In this document: positions 43,166-54,636 of the stretch, in pieces
Numbering within the stretch: the first letter of the stretch is position 1
Layout of the letters: each line of letters starts with the position of its first letter
Made by a program: the position numbers and the translations under genes
Origin: Mucor mucedo
Taxonomy: Eukaryota > Mucoromycota > Mucoromycetes > Mucorales > Mucoraceae
Direction: 5' to 3'
DNA length: 64,000 bases
Assembly: GCF_025094135.1 (NCBI RefSeq)
Contig: NW_026252366.1
Location: 1 to 64,000 of the forward strand
The notes under the pieces: model-generated
Database searches by the model: none
Told to the model about the DNA's origin: nothing
What the model saw: only the letters and a program-made list of their open reading frames with translations

Positions 43166-46100
43166 TGAAGAAAAAGAAAGCCAAAAAATTATGCGTTTTT
43201 GCAAGGGCATAGAAAAATTTGGGCGCAAAGAGAAAATGTCCGGGGGGACAGTCACTTGGAGAAAATTCAGTTACCCGGATCAGCCGGATCCCAACCGACC
43301 ACTTGTTGGTACATGAAAAACACTCGTTTGAACGGGTTAATTTCTTTCAAACCCTTTGGTGGAGTTTCTACCTATCTTGTGTTTGGTTATTTAAGGGTAA
43401 TGAAGAGGAATGACGATCCTATAAAAGTTTAAAGGCTTGAAGCTTATATGATAGTTCTGGAAGGTTTTTTTTAAATAACCCGCTGGTAATCTCTTTCAAG
43501 AGAGGCAATGCTATTTGTAACTTTTAAAACTTCAACTATTCCTTTTATAATAATTTCTGATGTGATAAAACAGTCCTTGTTTATCAATCATTCTCTCCTG
43601 ATCAAAAAACGCCCAACATCTTTTTTTTTTTCATGTTTCTTTTCTTTTTATTTAAGCAGTACTTCTGATAGAAATATCAAAGGTGAGTCAATCACACTTT
43701 TTTTTCTCTTGAGCAATTGCTAATATACGACAGGCACATACAAAGCTAACCTAAACATAGCATGTCTATCATACTTTTATACAAGAAAGGTCGCGTTCTA
43801 ATTTTCGCGGGGACATATTGCCCCTATATACCGTGGAGGGCGGTTAAGGGGCAAGGCGGGTCTCAAGCGTCACTCCTAGCTTTAGACTTGGGGTTTATGG
43901 TAGGTACACATACAATTATTAAAAACACGCTTCCATTCTTACCACTTTTTTTTAGAGTTTTAAGAAGACGCGTCAAATTAACTTTTGATGCATCATTTAT
44001 TCACTGGTCCGAAGTTTATTCCTGGAGTTCAAATATTGACTCTCATGGGGAGCCAACATAATCATCTCTTCCTAGCGATGAAATGATCAGCTGTGTTATA
44101 TGCAACAGATCGGATGGTGGAGTAGAAAAACAAAAGCTTATCATTGGCACAAGAACTTGCTGGTATTAGCTTCTACGGACACCAAAGTTCCATGTTGGAC
44201 TAGGTGTTCAACATGATCGGTTAATTGTAGTGCGGGTTCAGCTAAATATGGTGTGCGCACAAAGAACGATTAGCTGCCGATAATCACTGTCTTTTCTGCT
44301 CGTTTTAAGGAGCTATTCACAAAGTTTAAGAGTCACTGGTCAGCCTAGTTTAAATCAATTGCGTCCAGTCGACTTTCTCAACTTGAAAAAAACATCATTC
44401 TTCAAGCCAGTAGCTTGACAAACTTTGATACGAGTTTGAAGATGCATAAAAATGTATTTATCCTGTACAGCCTACTAACCACTGGGTTGGGGGGTTCGGC
44501 GCAAGCTTGCTCGCCGTGATTTCGTCACACTGATGGTACTGCTGCCATCAGCTACATCATCCGCGAGCATCAGTTCATTGATATTTTTTTTTTCCAGGAG
44601 TGCTGACCAGCACTTAAAATAAGGATTGGAACTTACTGAGCAAAGCAATTTATCAGTTGGAGGAACGTCAGAGAAATCAATATAATTGAATTCTCCTACC
44701 ACAACATCATGTCTGGTGTCACCAAGAGCCTAAGCAGCTCCACCTTTCGGCACTAACGCCAATATTCACATAGACAGATTGTTATCTCGTTATAAATAAA
44801 CAGTTGTTCTCATTGGTCGCTTCCATTCTGTTTAAGATGTAGTTTCATTAACTTTTTAGCGGAATGAAGTGGGCGTACATTAAATTGAGGCAGTTTTACT
44901 TGATCGACATCTGTCGGGTTAAAGGATTGAGTCTGGTTGGAAAAGACGCATCCTTATGTATTGTGAATGAAAAAAAAGTTTCAAAGGGGAAAAAAAAAGT
45001 TTGCGTCACACTTTTTACTGATTGATAGTCTCCTAGTGCATTGAGCTGAGGACACAGCATATATTATACAAGCTCCGTCGTAAGCTTGAGGCTGTTTTGA
45101 CGATCCACTGTGTTGTTGAAAGGAAAAACATGTTTTACGCGCGCAAACACTAGCTCCAAGACCTTTTAATTATTTTTGTTCTCCGACGTCTGTGACGCCT
45201 AAAATCAAATTGCTTTTCCAGAAACGATTTGATCAAAAATGAGATTTTAAAATCTTCGTGTCAAAGTAAAGACGCTGGATATCAAACTTTTATTAAGGTA
45301 ATTGTATACAGGAAATGTACAGAAAATTTAGGAGAATCTTTTGGTATACTTTTCAAAATAATTCACTATGTAGAAAAAATACTTTGTCTAACAAAAACAG
45401 TTTTTTTAATTATGCCCTGAGTATAGTTTTTTTAATAATAAAACTGCTCTAAAAACAGCACCAGTGTAAAAAGCATTAAATTTGGGCTATAGTTGTCTAA
45501 TAACACTTTCCATAAATTTTACAGGAAGGGTATTTAAAAGGTGTATTTGTAAATTTTGGGATTTTCCTCGAGGTATACTCTTTGTGTTTTGGCCAATTTC
45601 AGGTCTTTTGAAAAAAAATTTGAAATCAAAAACTAATGATCCAACATGATATTTTAGATAATTCTGAGCAACTTTTTGGCTTGAAAGGACGTACGGGGAC
45701 GACGATTTACTATATGAAAAATTCAATTCAAAACAGCGTGTTAAGCGATGAAAAGGAGCAAAACAGAGTAGAAGGTCAATACTGAGTATAGCATCTGCTG
45801 AGAATTTTAAAACAGGAACAAGAAACCATATTGGGCGCATCTTTTTTATTATAATATAGCATAGTCAAAGTCTCGAATCTGAAGATTTTACCTTGGAGGA
45901 ACGTTGTTATCAGTAATTCGGTGTTTAGCTGTAAAAATAAAAGATATTGTGGCCAAATGCAATGTTTGCTTAAAGTATTGACCATTTTTGATGACATAAA
46001 AGCATAGATCCATATATTCGGAACTCTTTTCATTATTAGATGTTTTGATAAAAGTGTCTTCTCGCGAGAGTTTGCTTTGACGCTTAAATGAACCATTCTA

Positions 46101-46757
46101 CTTTCTTCTTGATAAATAGATGAAAACTAATCACTAGTCAACCTTTTTGCAATCCCTTAACACCGTTTTTATATATTGAACATATTAAAACGGGATTTCT
46201 GCATGTTTTTTATTATCAGATACCATCATAGATGTTTTGTATTTCAGAACTTTTATCTGAGGTATGTCTTATTTTTTACTCCCTTCTCGCGCCGGTTTTA
46301 TTTTTCGATTTAAACGCAAATGACTCTCCATTGGTGACGTAGAAAACTCCAGCAAACCCAACCAGAATGTTTGAAATACTCAAGCATACGTCTTTTTTAA
46401 ATTAAGACAGGACTCTCCCAGGACAGTTTTGTAATCATCTAATCCATAAAAATCATTTTCCGTTTGCTTAAATCACTAACATTGTGAATATGCCCTGAAC
46501 TTGAGATTTACTCTCATGAAATTGTGATCTACACATGATTTAGGTTGATATCGAACAACTGAGGCAGCCGAGACAATAATCATCCCGTATAGCCTTTTAA
46601 AAAGTCTAGGGATGACGATGATCCATAGGGTATAACAGAAGCGTCTTTAAGATATTTTTGGAAGACTGTTAAAATTCCTTGGTGCTCAGTCACACACATC
46701 CATAAAAAAAAAAAAAAAAAAATGAAAAGCTTCCGCTTTTGTTTTTCAAAGAAAAAA
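43166..46757. other. Gene-poor 3.6 kb, relic-bearing
   Basis: The largest gene-poor block. 43166-43500 is the IF-2 promoter. Between 43740 and 44760 sequence is more GC-balanced, with broken frames including the LINE-like one listed separately. 45140-46250 is strongly AT-rich; frames there (45229-45420 plus, 45487-45840 and 45776-46096 minus) have no recognised domain. An A run at 46703-46721 precedes the Rpp30 gene. No tRNA or snRNA was recognised. Confidence 0.45.
44475..44705 (-). mobile_element. Possible LINE endonuclease relic
   Basis: The minus strand reads DVVVGEFNYIDFSDVPPTDK, then CSVSSNPYFKCWSALLE. VVxGxFNxxD resembles the LGDFN catalytic block of the APE-type endonuclease of non-LTR retrotransposons, with Glu in place of the usual Asp. 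Neighbouring frames carry stops and no reverse transcriptase motif could be read with confidence. This is a weak call. Confidence 0.25.
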
Positions 46758-47839
46758 ATGATTTACGATTTCAATATTCCATACCCCAATGCCAACGATG
46801 CAGCGGATCTTCAACGTATAGAAAAGATCTTGGGTAGAATCGATTCATGTAAAAATAAATAAATAAAGAATAGAGTGTTTGACAGTGTATTAATGTCGCG
46901 ACAAAGTTGATAGTCATAGTATTGTTGCATTGAACAAGACCGTTCGAGAGAAGTTAGCCGATGTCAAGGTAAAAAATAAAAAAAGGGCGGTTAATGGAAC
47001 GTTGTATATTTAAAAAAGAGAAATGTAGACGATTGCACCTGTTGCGGGTAAAAAGTATAAAAACATGCAGCAATTAACAAGAGCTACGATTATTATTGAG
47101 GATCCCAAAAAGAACTACCAGCTCGTAAGTGAAATAAGACGAGCATACAACAGGGACTAAAACTACATGTTGAAAGGCGGTCAGTTCAGCGTATCCAAAT
47201 ATCGATATTTTAGCGGTGCGTCCCACGACCATTGATGTTTGCAAACATGCCTGTCAAACGTTAGAAGTGGACATGATTTCGCTGGATTTGGCAACGTCCA
47301 AAGTTTCCCCTGGGTTTGTGGCGGCTCAAGTGGCTGTCAGTCGTGGCATCTTTTTTGAGATTTGTTACAGTCAATCTTTCAGAGGTAAAAAAAAAAAGAA
47401 ATCTTTTTTTGCGACATGTTTTTTTAAAAAAAAGAGTGTAGATCCAGCAAGGAAATTCGCTTTTTTTAATGCGGTAAAAAGACTTGTGGAGGTGACACGA
47501 GGTCACAACTTGGTTTTCTCCAGTGAAGCGATTCGAGCATTAGACATTCGACGACCTGCGGATATCAGAATACTGTAAGAAAATGCAACAAAAAGGGAAT
47601 AGAGTGGAAAGATTAATACTTTGTGTAGAGGAACCATGTTTGGCATGACACATGATCAGATCGAACAATCGGTTTCTGTCAACTATCCTCGACTTTTAAA
47701 GAAGGCCGAGACTAGAAAAAGAACTTATAATGCCGTGATTGGCATCACAGAGGACGTCATTCAACTGAAGCGTAAAGACACAGGCGACTCCAAACAGCAA
47801 GGGGGAGCCAACAAGAAAGCGAAAAAAGAAAAAAAATAA
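46758..47839 (+). CDS. RPP1: RNase P/MRP protein subunit Rpp30 (Rpp1)
   Basis: Exons read MIYDFNIPYPNANDAADLQR, IVALNKTVREKLADVK, LTRATIIIEDPKKNYQL, ILAVRPTTIDVCKHACQTLE, VDMISLDLATSKVSPGFVAA, QVAVSRGIFFEICYSQSFR, KFAFFNAVKRLVEVTRGHNL, VFSSEAIRALDIRRPADI and RGTMFGMTHDQIEQSVSVNY, with a basic KKAKKEKK tail. The TIM-barrel order, RGIxFEIxYS and R-P-x-D-I are diagnostic. It processes pre-tRNA 5' ends and pre-rRNA in the nucleus. An in-frame ATG at 46722 would add 12 residues after the A run; 46758 fits the family start better. Five or six short introns. The stop is 6 bp from that of the convergent metaxin gene. Confidence 0.93.
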
Positions 47840-47845
47840 AAGGTT

Positions 47846-49073
47846 TTATTTGGTTTGTCGAATATATCCATCAAAAATAGTCTTTGCGTATCTGACCAAG
47901 TTGTCATGCTTGCGCACTAATTTGCTCAATGTGGATGCTTGACGCTTTTCTTCCTCTGTGAATTGACCATCCACGATCTTGGGCATGCTCAAGATACAGT
48001 GAAGATGAGAAAAGATGACGGCATCTACAAAAGTAGGTTCGCTGATGATAAAAAATATGTGAGTCTATGTGGTACGTATAAGATGTACAATATGGTACCT
48101 GGCATTAAAAAAGTAGGGCTGGTCGCCCAGTTTGACAGAGAGCGCTTCCAAGGTTTGAGCAGCATCTTGATAGATCTAGGGGAGTGTATGTTTAGCAAAT
48201 AAAGTAAATAAGTAAGGGGAACTTACTTCTTCGCGGACAAGAATGTCTCTATCGGTCAATAAGGACTGCACCACCTGGTTTTGCTTTTGGAAAGCCAACA
48301 CTTTATTCACCGGTGATGCCACGTGTCCAAAGTAAGCCTTGTGTGTAATTTCTGTTGCATTCAAAGGCTCCATCCACATGGAGAATAACTGCGGGGGATG
48401 GATAAATTAATTTTTTTTTTTGCATGAATTTTTTTTTTTTTGGTGTGTGGGGTTTTACCAATGCAGATTTCAATTTGTTTTGTACGAGCGCAATGAATGC
48501 CTTTGCTTGTTCGTTGTCAGATTCTTTTTCCAATTTCTATAAAGTATAAAATTCAGTATTTTTACCAGTGTATCGATTTTACTTTGGTTTTTACTCTTGT
48601 TTCTTTCACCCAATTGATGGTTTGAGGACTATCGTAAATGGCCCCTGATACGGTTGCCAAAAATGGAAGCTGGCCTATGGATTTTATGCAAAACATGAAT
48701 ATACAAGTTAAGATGATTTTATGGTCTATTTACCAGAAGGTGAAGCCTCTGGTGCATTGATGTTGTAAACTTTATGTTCGATACCACAAAAGGCGAGATA
48801 CATCTTTTCAAAAAGCCCATTTAGTTTTTTTTAGATCATTGCGTCTCTATTTGTTTTTCTTTTTACCTGAATAATCAGACAGTCGACGTCAAAACTGGCT
48901 TCGCTGTTTCGGTAACCAGGGCCATAAATAAACAAGGTGTCGTCGACGGGTCTTTCTGGTTCGTTGACGGCAGGGAATACTTTAAGAGGGAAAGACTTGA
49001 GCTTGAGAAAGTCGAGGCAGGCTGGTAATTCCAGACTGGGTAATTCGCCGAATCGAGCACTTGGTGTAGTCAT
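47846..49073 (-). CDS. Metaxin family protein (Sam35/Sam37-like)
   Basis: Starts MTTPSARFGELPSLELPACL (ATG 49071-49073). The thioredoxin-like half reads LFIYGPGYRNSEASFDVDCL, MYLAFCGIEHKVYNINAPEA, QLPFLATVSGAIYDSPQTIN. The helical GST-C half includes LFSMWMEPLNATEITHKAYF, IYQDAAQTLEALSVKLGDQP and EPTFVDAVIFSHLHCILSMP, where PTxxDAxxFxHL is the metaxin signature, ending LVRYAKTIFDGYIRQTK. Metaxins belong to the SAM complex that inserts beta-barrel proteins into the mitochondrial outer membrane. No C-terminal membrane anchor is evident, which points toward the Sam35/Mtx2 side, but the subclass is unsure. Seven or eight exons. Confidence 0.85.
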
Positions 49074-50393
49074 TTGGAAAAAAAAGTAAAAAGGGTAAGA
49101 AAAAAAAAAAGATTTTGTTTGGTGGGATGAACCATGCGAGAAAAATAGAAAAAAAAAGAAAGTCACACAAGCAAATTAGAAAGGCGTCATTTAGCATTGC
49201 AAGACATGATGGTATGAAAGCAGAGTGTTACTGACACCAGCTGAAATTTAAGGGTGCGTCATCAGCTTGTAGATTTCTACAGAGAGAGAGATTTGTACAA
49301 AGAAGGCCTTTATACGAAAAAAAAATGTACAAAGAATGCCAGCCCTTTTATGATTTAATTAAAAAATCTTGGAACTTTTGGATCATTAATCAGTAACGTC
49401 GAGAAATTGAGTTTATTACATGGATAGTCTCTATGTGTGATTCAACATACAATCTTTAGAAAAAAAGCTTTCAAATGAGCTTCAGCTGGCACACGACCTA
49501 AACTCGCTCGAAAGGTTAGGTCTTCATTCCGAACACTACTTGAGGGCAATCAAAATTACCTAGAAGACAATCAAAATTACTTGGAGGGCAATCAAAACGA
49601 CCTGAGAACAATTAAAATTGCCTTGAGGACCATCAAAATTACCTCGAGGACCATCAAAATTACCTCGAGGGCAATCAAAATTACCTGAAGGCTGTCAAAG
49701 TTACCTTACGGGGAAACCCTAGACCCGCCTCAAAAATAATTTTATCACTTTAAATATCTGAACTACAATAAAAAACCAATCAGTAAGACTGCTTCCCAAA
49801 AGGAGAACCATAAGACCCAAAAGAAAAGTTCACAGCAGCATACAACAAAGAAAAGTGTGTGCCTCCAGATGATTTGATGAGTAAAGAGCGGACGAGGGGA
49901 CGGACGAGATTTGACGTAACAAACAACCCAATGTGAGCCAATAAAAGACAAATGATTAAGGTTTTACAAACAAATTTTGAAGCGGGAAAAGAAAAAAAAA
50001 GGAGGCGCTGTACATATGAAAAAAGTGAGACACTCTCCCGTCTCTTAAAAAGTATAATGTGCAATTGTAATCACGGCGAGCATAGATTTTGTTTAGTTAT
50101 CTACTTTTTTTATACGAATCGGTGAGGTTTAAATGAAATCTAATTATTATTTATGAGCGTTAGTATTAAAAGTGATACGTTTTTTTTTAAAAATCGGCAT
50201 ATAAAAATGGAATAAATAAGACGGCATAAACCCAATATATGCAACTCTTAACAAAACCCTGCCGAATTTCAGTCGCAAAAGAGAAAGGTAAGCCGTGGAA
50301 AGTCTTTATATATTTAAATCCCTTCCTTCTTTCAAAAAAAACAGCCCTAATCCATTTTTCACTTTCTTTTGTTTAAATTCAGCGTAAATATCA
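49074..50393. other. Intergenic, includes a minisatellite
   Basis: From the metaxin promoter to the next putative gene. It contains the 21-bp tandem repeat at 49540-49710, listed separately. The frames at 49763-49951 and 49780-50064 (minus) lack recognised domains. No other gene is seen. Confidence 0.5.
49540..49710. repeat. 21-bp minisatellite, about 8 units
   Basis: The unit is close to gaggaccatcaaaattacct plus one base (c, t or g). Central units are identical; edge units vary (gagggcaatcaaaattacct, gagaacaattaaaattgcct, gaaggctgtcaaagttacct). The period is a multiple of three, but stops occur in the frames that would give a repeat peptide, so it looks non-coding. Confidence 0.85.
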
Positions 50394-50619
50394 TGGCTTC
50401 TTCAAACTTGTTGTTGTTCCTGTCAGCTGCGGTGGTAGGTGTGTATGTTGTTGTTGATGGGACACTCGTATTTTTTTTTTATTTGATAAAGATCTTACAT
50501 TATATAGTTCTTCATATTTCGTTTTCATCGTCAGAGTTCTTGACTTTGCCATCAGATACTCGGGCATGCGGGCTGTCATAAAAAAAACTCAATTAATGAG
50601 TGCTGACTTTTCTTCCTAA
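50394..50619 (+). CDS. Putative small membrane protein, two exons
   Basis: ATG 50394 starts MASSNLLLFLSAAVVG, a hydrophobic segment. A yeast-like GTATGT donor at about 50443 and an AG at about 50535 join in phase 2 to VLDFAIRYSGMRAVIKKTQ and a short tail ending at TAA 50617-50619. The result is a protein of about 45 aa with a membrane helix and a basic tail. A further open segment (FLGPVLTLIAAFMADAADFK) follows another AG near 50669 and may be an extra exon. The family is unrecognised, and other donors in the same stretch are possible. Confidence 0.3.
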
Positions 50620-51111
50620 CTATCTTGTTCATTTGTTTTTCGAAAATATCGAAATTAGGATTATTTTTCAGTTTCTTGGCCCAGTGCTAACATTAATCGC
50701 TGCTTTTATGGCTGATGCTGCAGATTTTAAAAGTTGCCTGAATTAATATTTTTTATTCTAGCTGCGCCATTCTTTCAAGAAGTTCATGTCGAGATCTGTA
50801 GGCTACTTTTCAGAATACTGAGTAAAGTTACTTACAGATTTGTTTTATGAGGATTAACTTCTTCTTCCGAACATAATTTTCCCAATGATTGAATACATGT
50901 TAAAAGTTTTTTAAAGAAAATATACGCATTGAAGTAAATTGAAATTCAGGATGACGCGAGAAAAGCGTAAATTAGCCAATAATATTTAAAACGCGCAAAT
51001 TGGGTACCGTGAGTGTAATTAAGGAAATCAACTTTTTATGTATAAAAAAAGGAGAGAAATAAAAAAAAAGGGGGGGGGGGCTTATTTTCACCAGGAAAAA
51101 AAGAAGGAATC
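50620..51111. other. Intergenic
   Basis: Contains the stray open segment at about 50670-50746, then AT-rich sequence, a G run (51070-51080) and the 3' flank of the E2F gene. Nothing else is recognised. Confidence 0.4.
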
Positions 51112-52050
51112 CTAATCTCTTTTTTTTTGGCGTAAAGAAACAATACGTAATGGTTGATTTGAATTATCAGGTACCCTTATATAGCATTTGGTCTAAAAGG
51201 AAAAAAAAAAGGGAGGTTAGGGTCTTACAAGCAAAAAAAAAAAAAAAAAAAAAAAAAAAGCAATTATACCTTTTCAGATTTGCTAGTCTTTTTAGTCATG
51301 GAAGGGTAGGGGTATATTGAAGAAGAAGAAGAAGAATCGTGACTCGTGTTATTATGCACCTCGATTTCAGTATCATAAGGCGCATTTACGACCACGAGGG
51401 ACTCCTGCTGAGCTGCCATGACCACTTCAAATTGGGCAATATCATCTAGTGTCAAGTAGCAATAGGAAGAGTGATTCTTTAGCACTCTTTCGATCTCATC
51501 ATCCACTTGCTGTTTGAATTGATTGAGCTGTTCTTTCTCTTTCTCTAATGTCTGGTTATGTTTCTTTAGATATGCAAGCCGTTGTTCAAGATCATTTGTT
51601 GATGTATTGTTACTTGTAGATGCAGCATTCCCGCTTTTTTTTTACTTTTTAGTTTTTTTTTTTACCCCATATATGAAAAATATAGTAAAAAGGCAAACTT
51701 ACATCCAGCGCACATGGTTCTTGGAGTTTTTCTCAATTAGACGTATGCCTTCAAGTACATTGGTGATATCGTATATACGTCTCTTTTGTACTTTAAGTTG
51801 CGTGGCAGCTCTGTTTAGGTCTAAATCACCATGGGCACTGGAGCGAAGTAATGCAATGAATTTCTTGGTCAATAAGCCAAGTGATGAATCGTATCTGCAT
51901 GATTGCGACGTCGTTGACTGGATTTGAAAAGGAGCTATTATTTTATAGGATGGTGAGTCTAACAAGAATATACAATGTGTGTGTGTGTGTGTGTGTGTTT
52001 GTTATACCCGTCTCATGCTTGGTGCGTCTGCTGTGGTGGTTATTGGTCAT
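51112..52050 (-). CDS. E2F family transcription factor
   Basis: Exon 1 encodes MTNNHHSRRTKHET (ATG 52048-52050) and joins in phase 1 to DSPSYKIIAPFQIQ. The winged-helix DNA-binding domain follows: RYDSSLGLLTKKFIALLRSS, DLDLNRAATQLKVQKRRIYD, ITNVLEGIRLIEKNSKNHVR, with the RRIYDITNVLEG recognition core complete. The next exon gives a coiled coil (LEQRLAYLKKHNQTLEKEKE) and a marked-box-like region (SYCYLTLDDIAQFE, SLVVVNAPYDTEIEV, then CYIRVPDNSNQPLRIVSLRQ). About 250 aa. It should bind TTTSSCGC with a DP partner and control G1/S genes. It lacks an obvious pocket-protein-binding tail. Confidence 0.95.
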
Positions 52051-52304
52051 TTTTTTAATAAAGTATAAAAAAGAAGAAAAAAGAGAGGGAACAAAAAGAA
52101 TTGAATTTATACAAATAAAATAATAAAAAAAAAAAAAATAATAAAAAAGGGGGGGAATTATACGCCCATCAAGCTGCAATGTCGTCCTTTTGTGTAGCCA
52201 TGACAATAAATAATAAATAATAAAGAATATACATGCACAGACCGAAAAAACATATATATTCCAACAAAGGAGAAAACCTCCCTCTTTTATTTTATTTTTC
52301 CCTC

Positions 52305-52988
52305 CTATTTCTGACATGTATAAAAGCAAGCTAATCCTTGTATTGCCTCCAATTCGTCCAGGGTGATGTAAATATCGTCGTCTTTTGTTCGATTTGGGGG
52401 ATTGCTATTGGACAGATATTCAATTGGGTATAATAAGTCCCCTTCTGATAAACGGTGATAATTTTTAAAGAAGCAGTTCTCCGGTGGCTCATCGGGATGG
52501 TCCACCAAATAATTGGCTAAATGAGGCAATATCATCATCTCTTCCTCCTCCTCTTCTTCATCTTCTTCTTCATCGGATGTAAGCACACTGGAATCTGATA
52601 GTAAAAAGAGCTCATCCATGAGTACAGACATACTTTTGCTTGCCTTGCTTCTGCTGACCGTCATCTCATGTGTTTGTGTCTGCTGCATCATATTATCGAA
52701 CCGACCAAATTTGCGACTACAACGGGGCACAATGCAAGCTTTCTAATTTTACAAAAAGAGAGAGAGAGATAGAGAGTAAATATTTATATTGCTTTTTTTT
52801 TTTTTTTAGTTTCTTTCTCACCTCGCCAGTATGTTTTCTAATCGGGGGGTTTAGAAAGGATAAATGACCTTTTTTTTTTTTTTTTTTAATTATTACCTTT
52901 CATGTCTTGCCAGGTGTTCACTTCGACTAAACCTCATGCGACAATGACCATATCCTTTGCATTGAAACGACTTTTTTTCATTCTTCAT
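52305..52988 (-). CDS. C2H2 zinc-finger transcription factor (two fingers)
   Basis: Exon 1 (52897-52988) encodes MKNEKKSFQCKGYGHCRMRF and SRSEHLARHE. A 16-nt microexon (52822-52837) adds RKHTGE, and exon 3 (52305-52742) starts KACIVPRCSRKFGRFDNMMQ, then QTQTH. Together they form two C2H2 fingers with a canonical HTGE linker; frame is kept through phases 2 and 0. The remainder has an acidic run (DEEEDEEEEEEE) and a hydrophilic C-terminus ending CQK. The SRSEHLARHERKHTGE pattern is that of Mig/Msn-like fungal regulators, which bind C/G-rich motifs. The target genes are unknown. The adjacent downstream gene is E2F, in the same direction. Confidence 0.82.
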
Positions 52989-53265
52989 GGTGGAATAAAT
53001 AAGAAAGAGAAAACAATAAATAAAAATGTTCCTCCCCCTCTCACATGTACAGAAAGGAAATTTTTGACACATTCGGAGCATTTTCCATCCCCGGTTTTTA
53101 TAGAACATTTTGCACTACATTTTTCTGCACTCTAGTATTACTTGACATTGACAAGCTTTCGTCTCTCTAAGAAGTATCGTTACAATTTAGGCTTGGCTCC
53201 CTCATTTATCTCTCCTCCTCTTCCCCCCCAAAAAAAAAACATTTATAGGAGCCCCACCCACAATT

Positions 53266-54636
53266 TTATTCAGCACATGTTGCAATAGCGTGATTGGTTC
53301 CTAAGGATACGTCGATCACTTGTTTATCGATATCAACACGTTTTGGTACAATGGCGTCTGTAGGTCCCAACCCTAATCGACCTGATCCATTTAAGCCCCA
53401 CGTATACAGGTCTCCGTTCTCTGTTTAGATGATATCATTAGTACAACCATCCATCCATCCATCCAACAATCAAATAAAAAAAAATGGTATCTTACTTGAG
53501 AGCGCGGCTGCATAATCTGTAGAGGCAAATACCTTGATGATCTCCTTGTTGGACAATCCCTGAACAAGGGTTGGTTCTAGAGTTTGAATCACCTTATCTA
53601 ACCCCAACGCTCCATAACCACAGGTGTACACTTGTCCATCACTGGCCAAGATCACAGAAAATGGTCCTCCTGCTGCAAAGTCAGACACATCCATTTGTAT
53701 CTTAAGAGGCTCCAGTATCTTTTTTTTTATATAGGTGTTGAGTTTCTCTTGTCTTTTTATAGGTTGTATCGTGTACTTACTCTGTCAATGATTCGACCCT
53801 GAAGTCCTTGTCCGTACTCTGAATTACCCCAGGTCCATAATCCGCCTGGTGTCGAAGCCAAGGTGAAATCAGTGGAGCTGGATAATTTGTCTACGTGATA
53901 AGGGAATGGCAGTTTGGAAGGACGGTTTTTGTCTTCGAAACCCTGACCCAATTGACCGTCTGCGGCCCAGCCCATGGCGTAGACCTCCTCCTGCTGGGTT
54001 GCGATAACGGTGTGATCGAGACCGCAGACGATATCGGTGATGTGATGGTTGAAATGCACAGGTTGTGGTGTGCGCTCGCATACCAGTGTACCCGGATCCG
54101 ATCGCTTGGATTTACCCAAACCGAGCTGACCATACATGTTATTACCAAAAGAGTATAATTGTGTACCCTCTATATAAAGAAGATAAATAAATGTGCTGTG
54201 TTGTCACTCTCTCTCTCTCCTTTATACCTTTGTTCTCTGTGACGACGTGAGAATGTTCTCTTCCACAGGCAAGTAATTTCACCTCGTCGGGAAAAGTTGC
54301 ATGGGATCCACCTAATTGCCCACTTTGATCCAGTCCGAATGCATACACTTGATTGTCAAAGGCCAACAATGAGTGTGCCCAACCTGTTGCCACACGAGTG
54401 ATGTCTGCATGTTTCTATTGCCAATTTAGTTTGAAACCCTCATTAATGACAAACCAAAAAAAAAAACAGAAACTTACAGGTAAAGCATAATCTTGTTCCT
54501 CTTTTAATGATCGAGGACGATCAAAGATACGATCGGTACTTCCTTTTGACAAGGGTAATGCTAGCGTTTGTCCCCAGCCGTACAAGACGGTTTTGGAGGC
54601 CTGAGTGTGGACTTTACGAATACCGTGTTTCAACAT
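53266..54636 (-). CDS. Mitochondrial RCC1-repeat protein (RCC1L/Fmp25-like)
   Basis: Starts MLKHGIRKVHTQASKTVLYG (ATG 54634-54636), a basic presequence leading straight into RCC1 repeats: WGQTLALPL, VATGWAHSLLAFDNQVYAFG, LACGREHSHVV, YSFGNNMYGQLGLGKSKRS, IVCGLDHTVIATQQEEVYAM, GWAADGQLGQGF, LWTWGNSEYGQGLQ, YTCGYGALGLDKV and LYTWGLNGSGRLGLGPTDA. This makes a seven-bladed propeller of about 400 aa. RCC1L in animals and Fmp25-type proteins in yeast act in mitochondria (ribosome assembly, fusion or respiratory complex assembly). The exact role here is unknown. Five exons. Confidence 0.85.

Noticed and set aside
43760..44061. 99-codon plus-strand frame
   Set aside because: No family resemblance; probably part of decayed repeat sequence.
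45229..46096. Three frames of 63-117 codons
   Set aside because: AT-rich composition typical of non-coding sequence here and no domain resemblance.
49540..49710. Possible CRISPR-like array
   Set aside because: Units are contiguous with no spacers, and the host is a eukaryote; it is a minisatellite.
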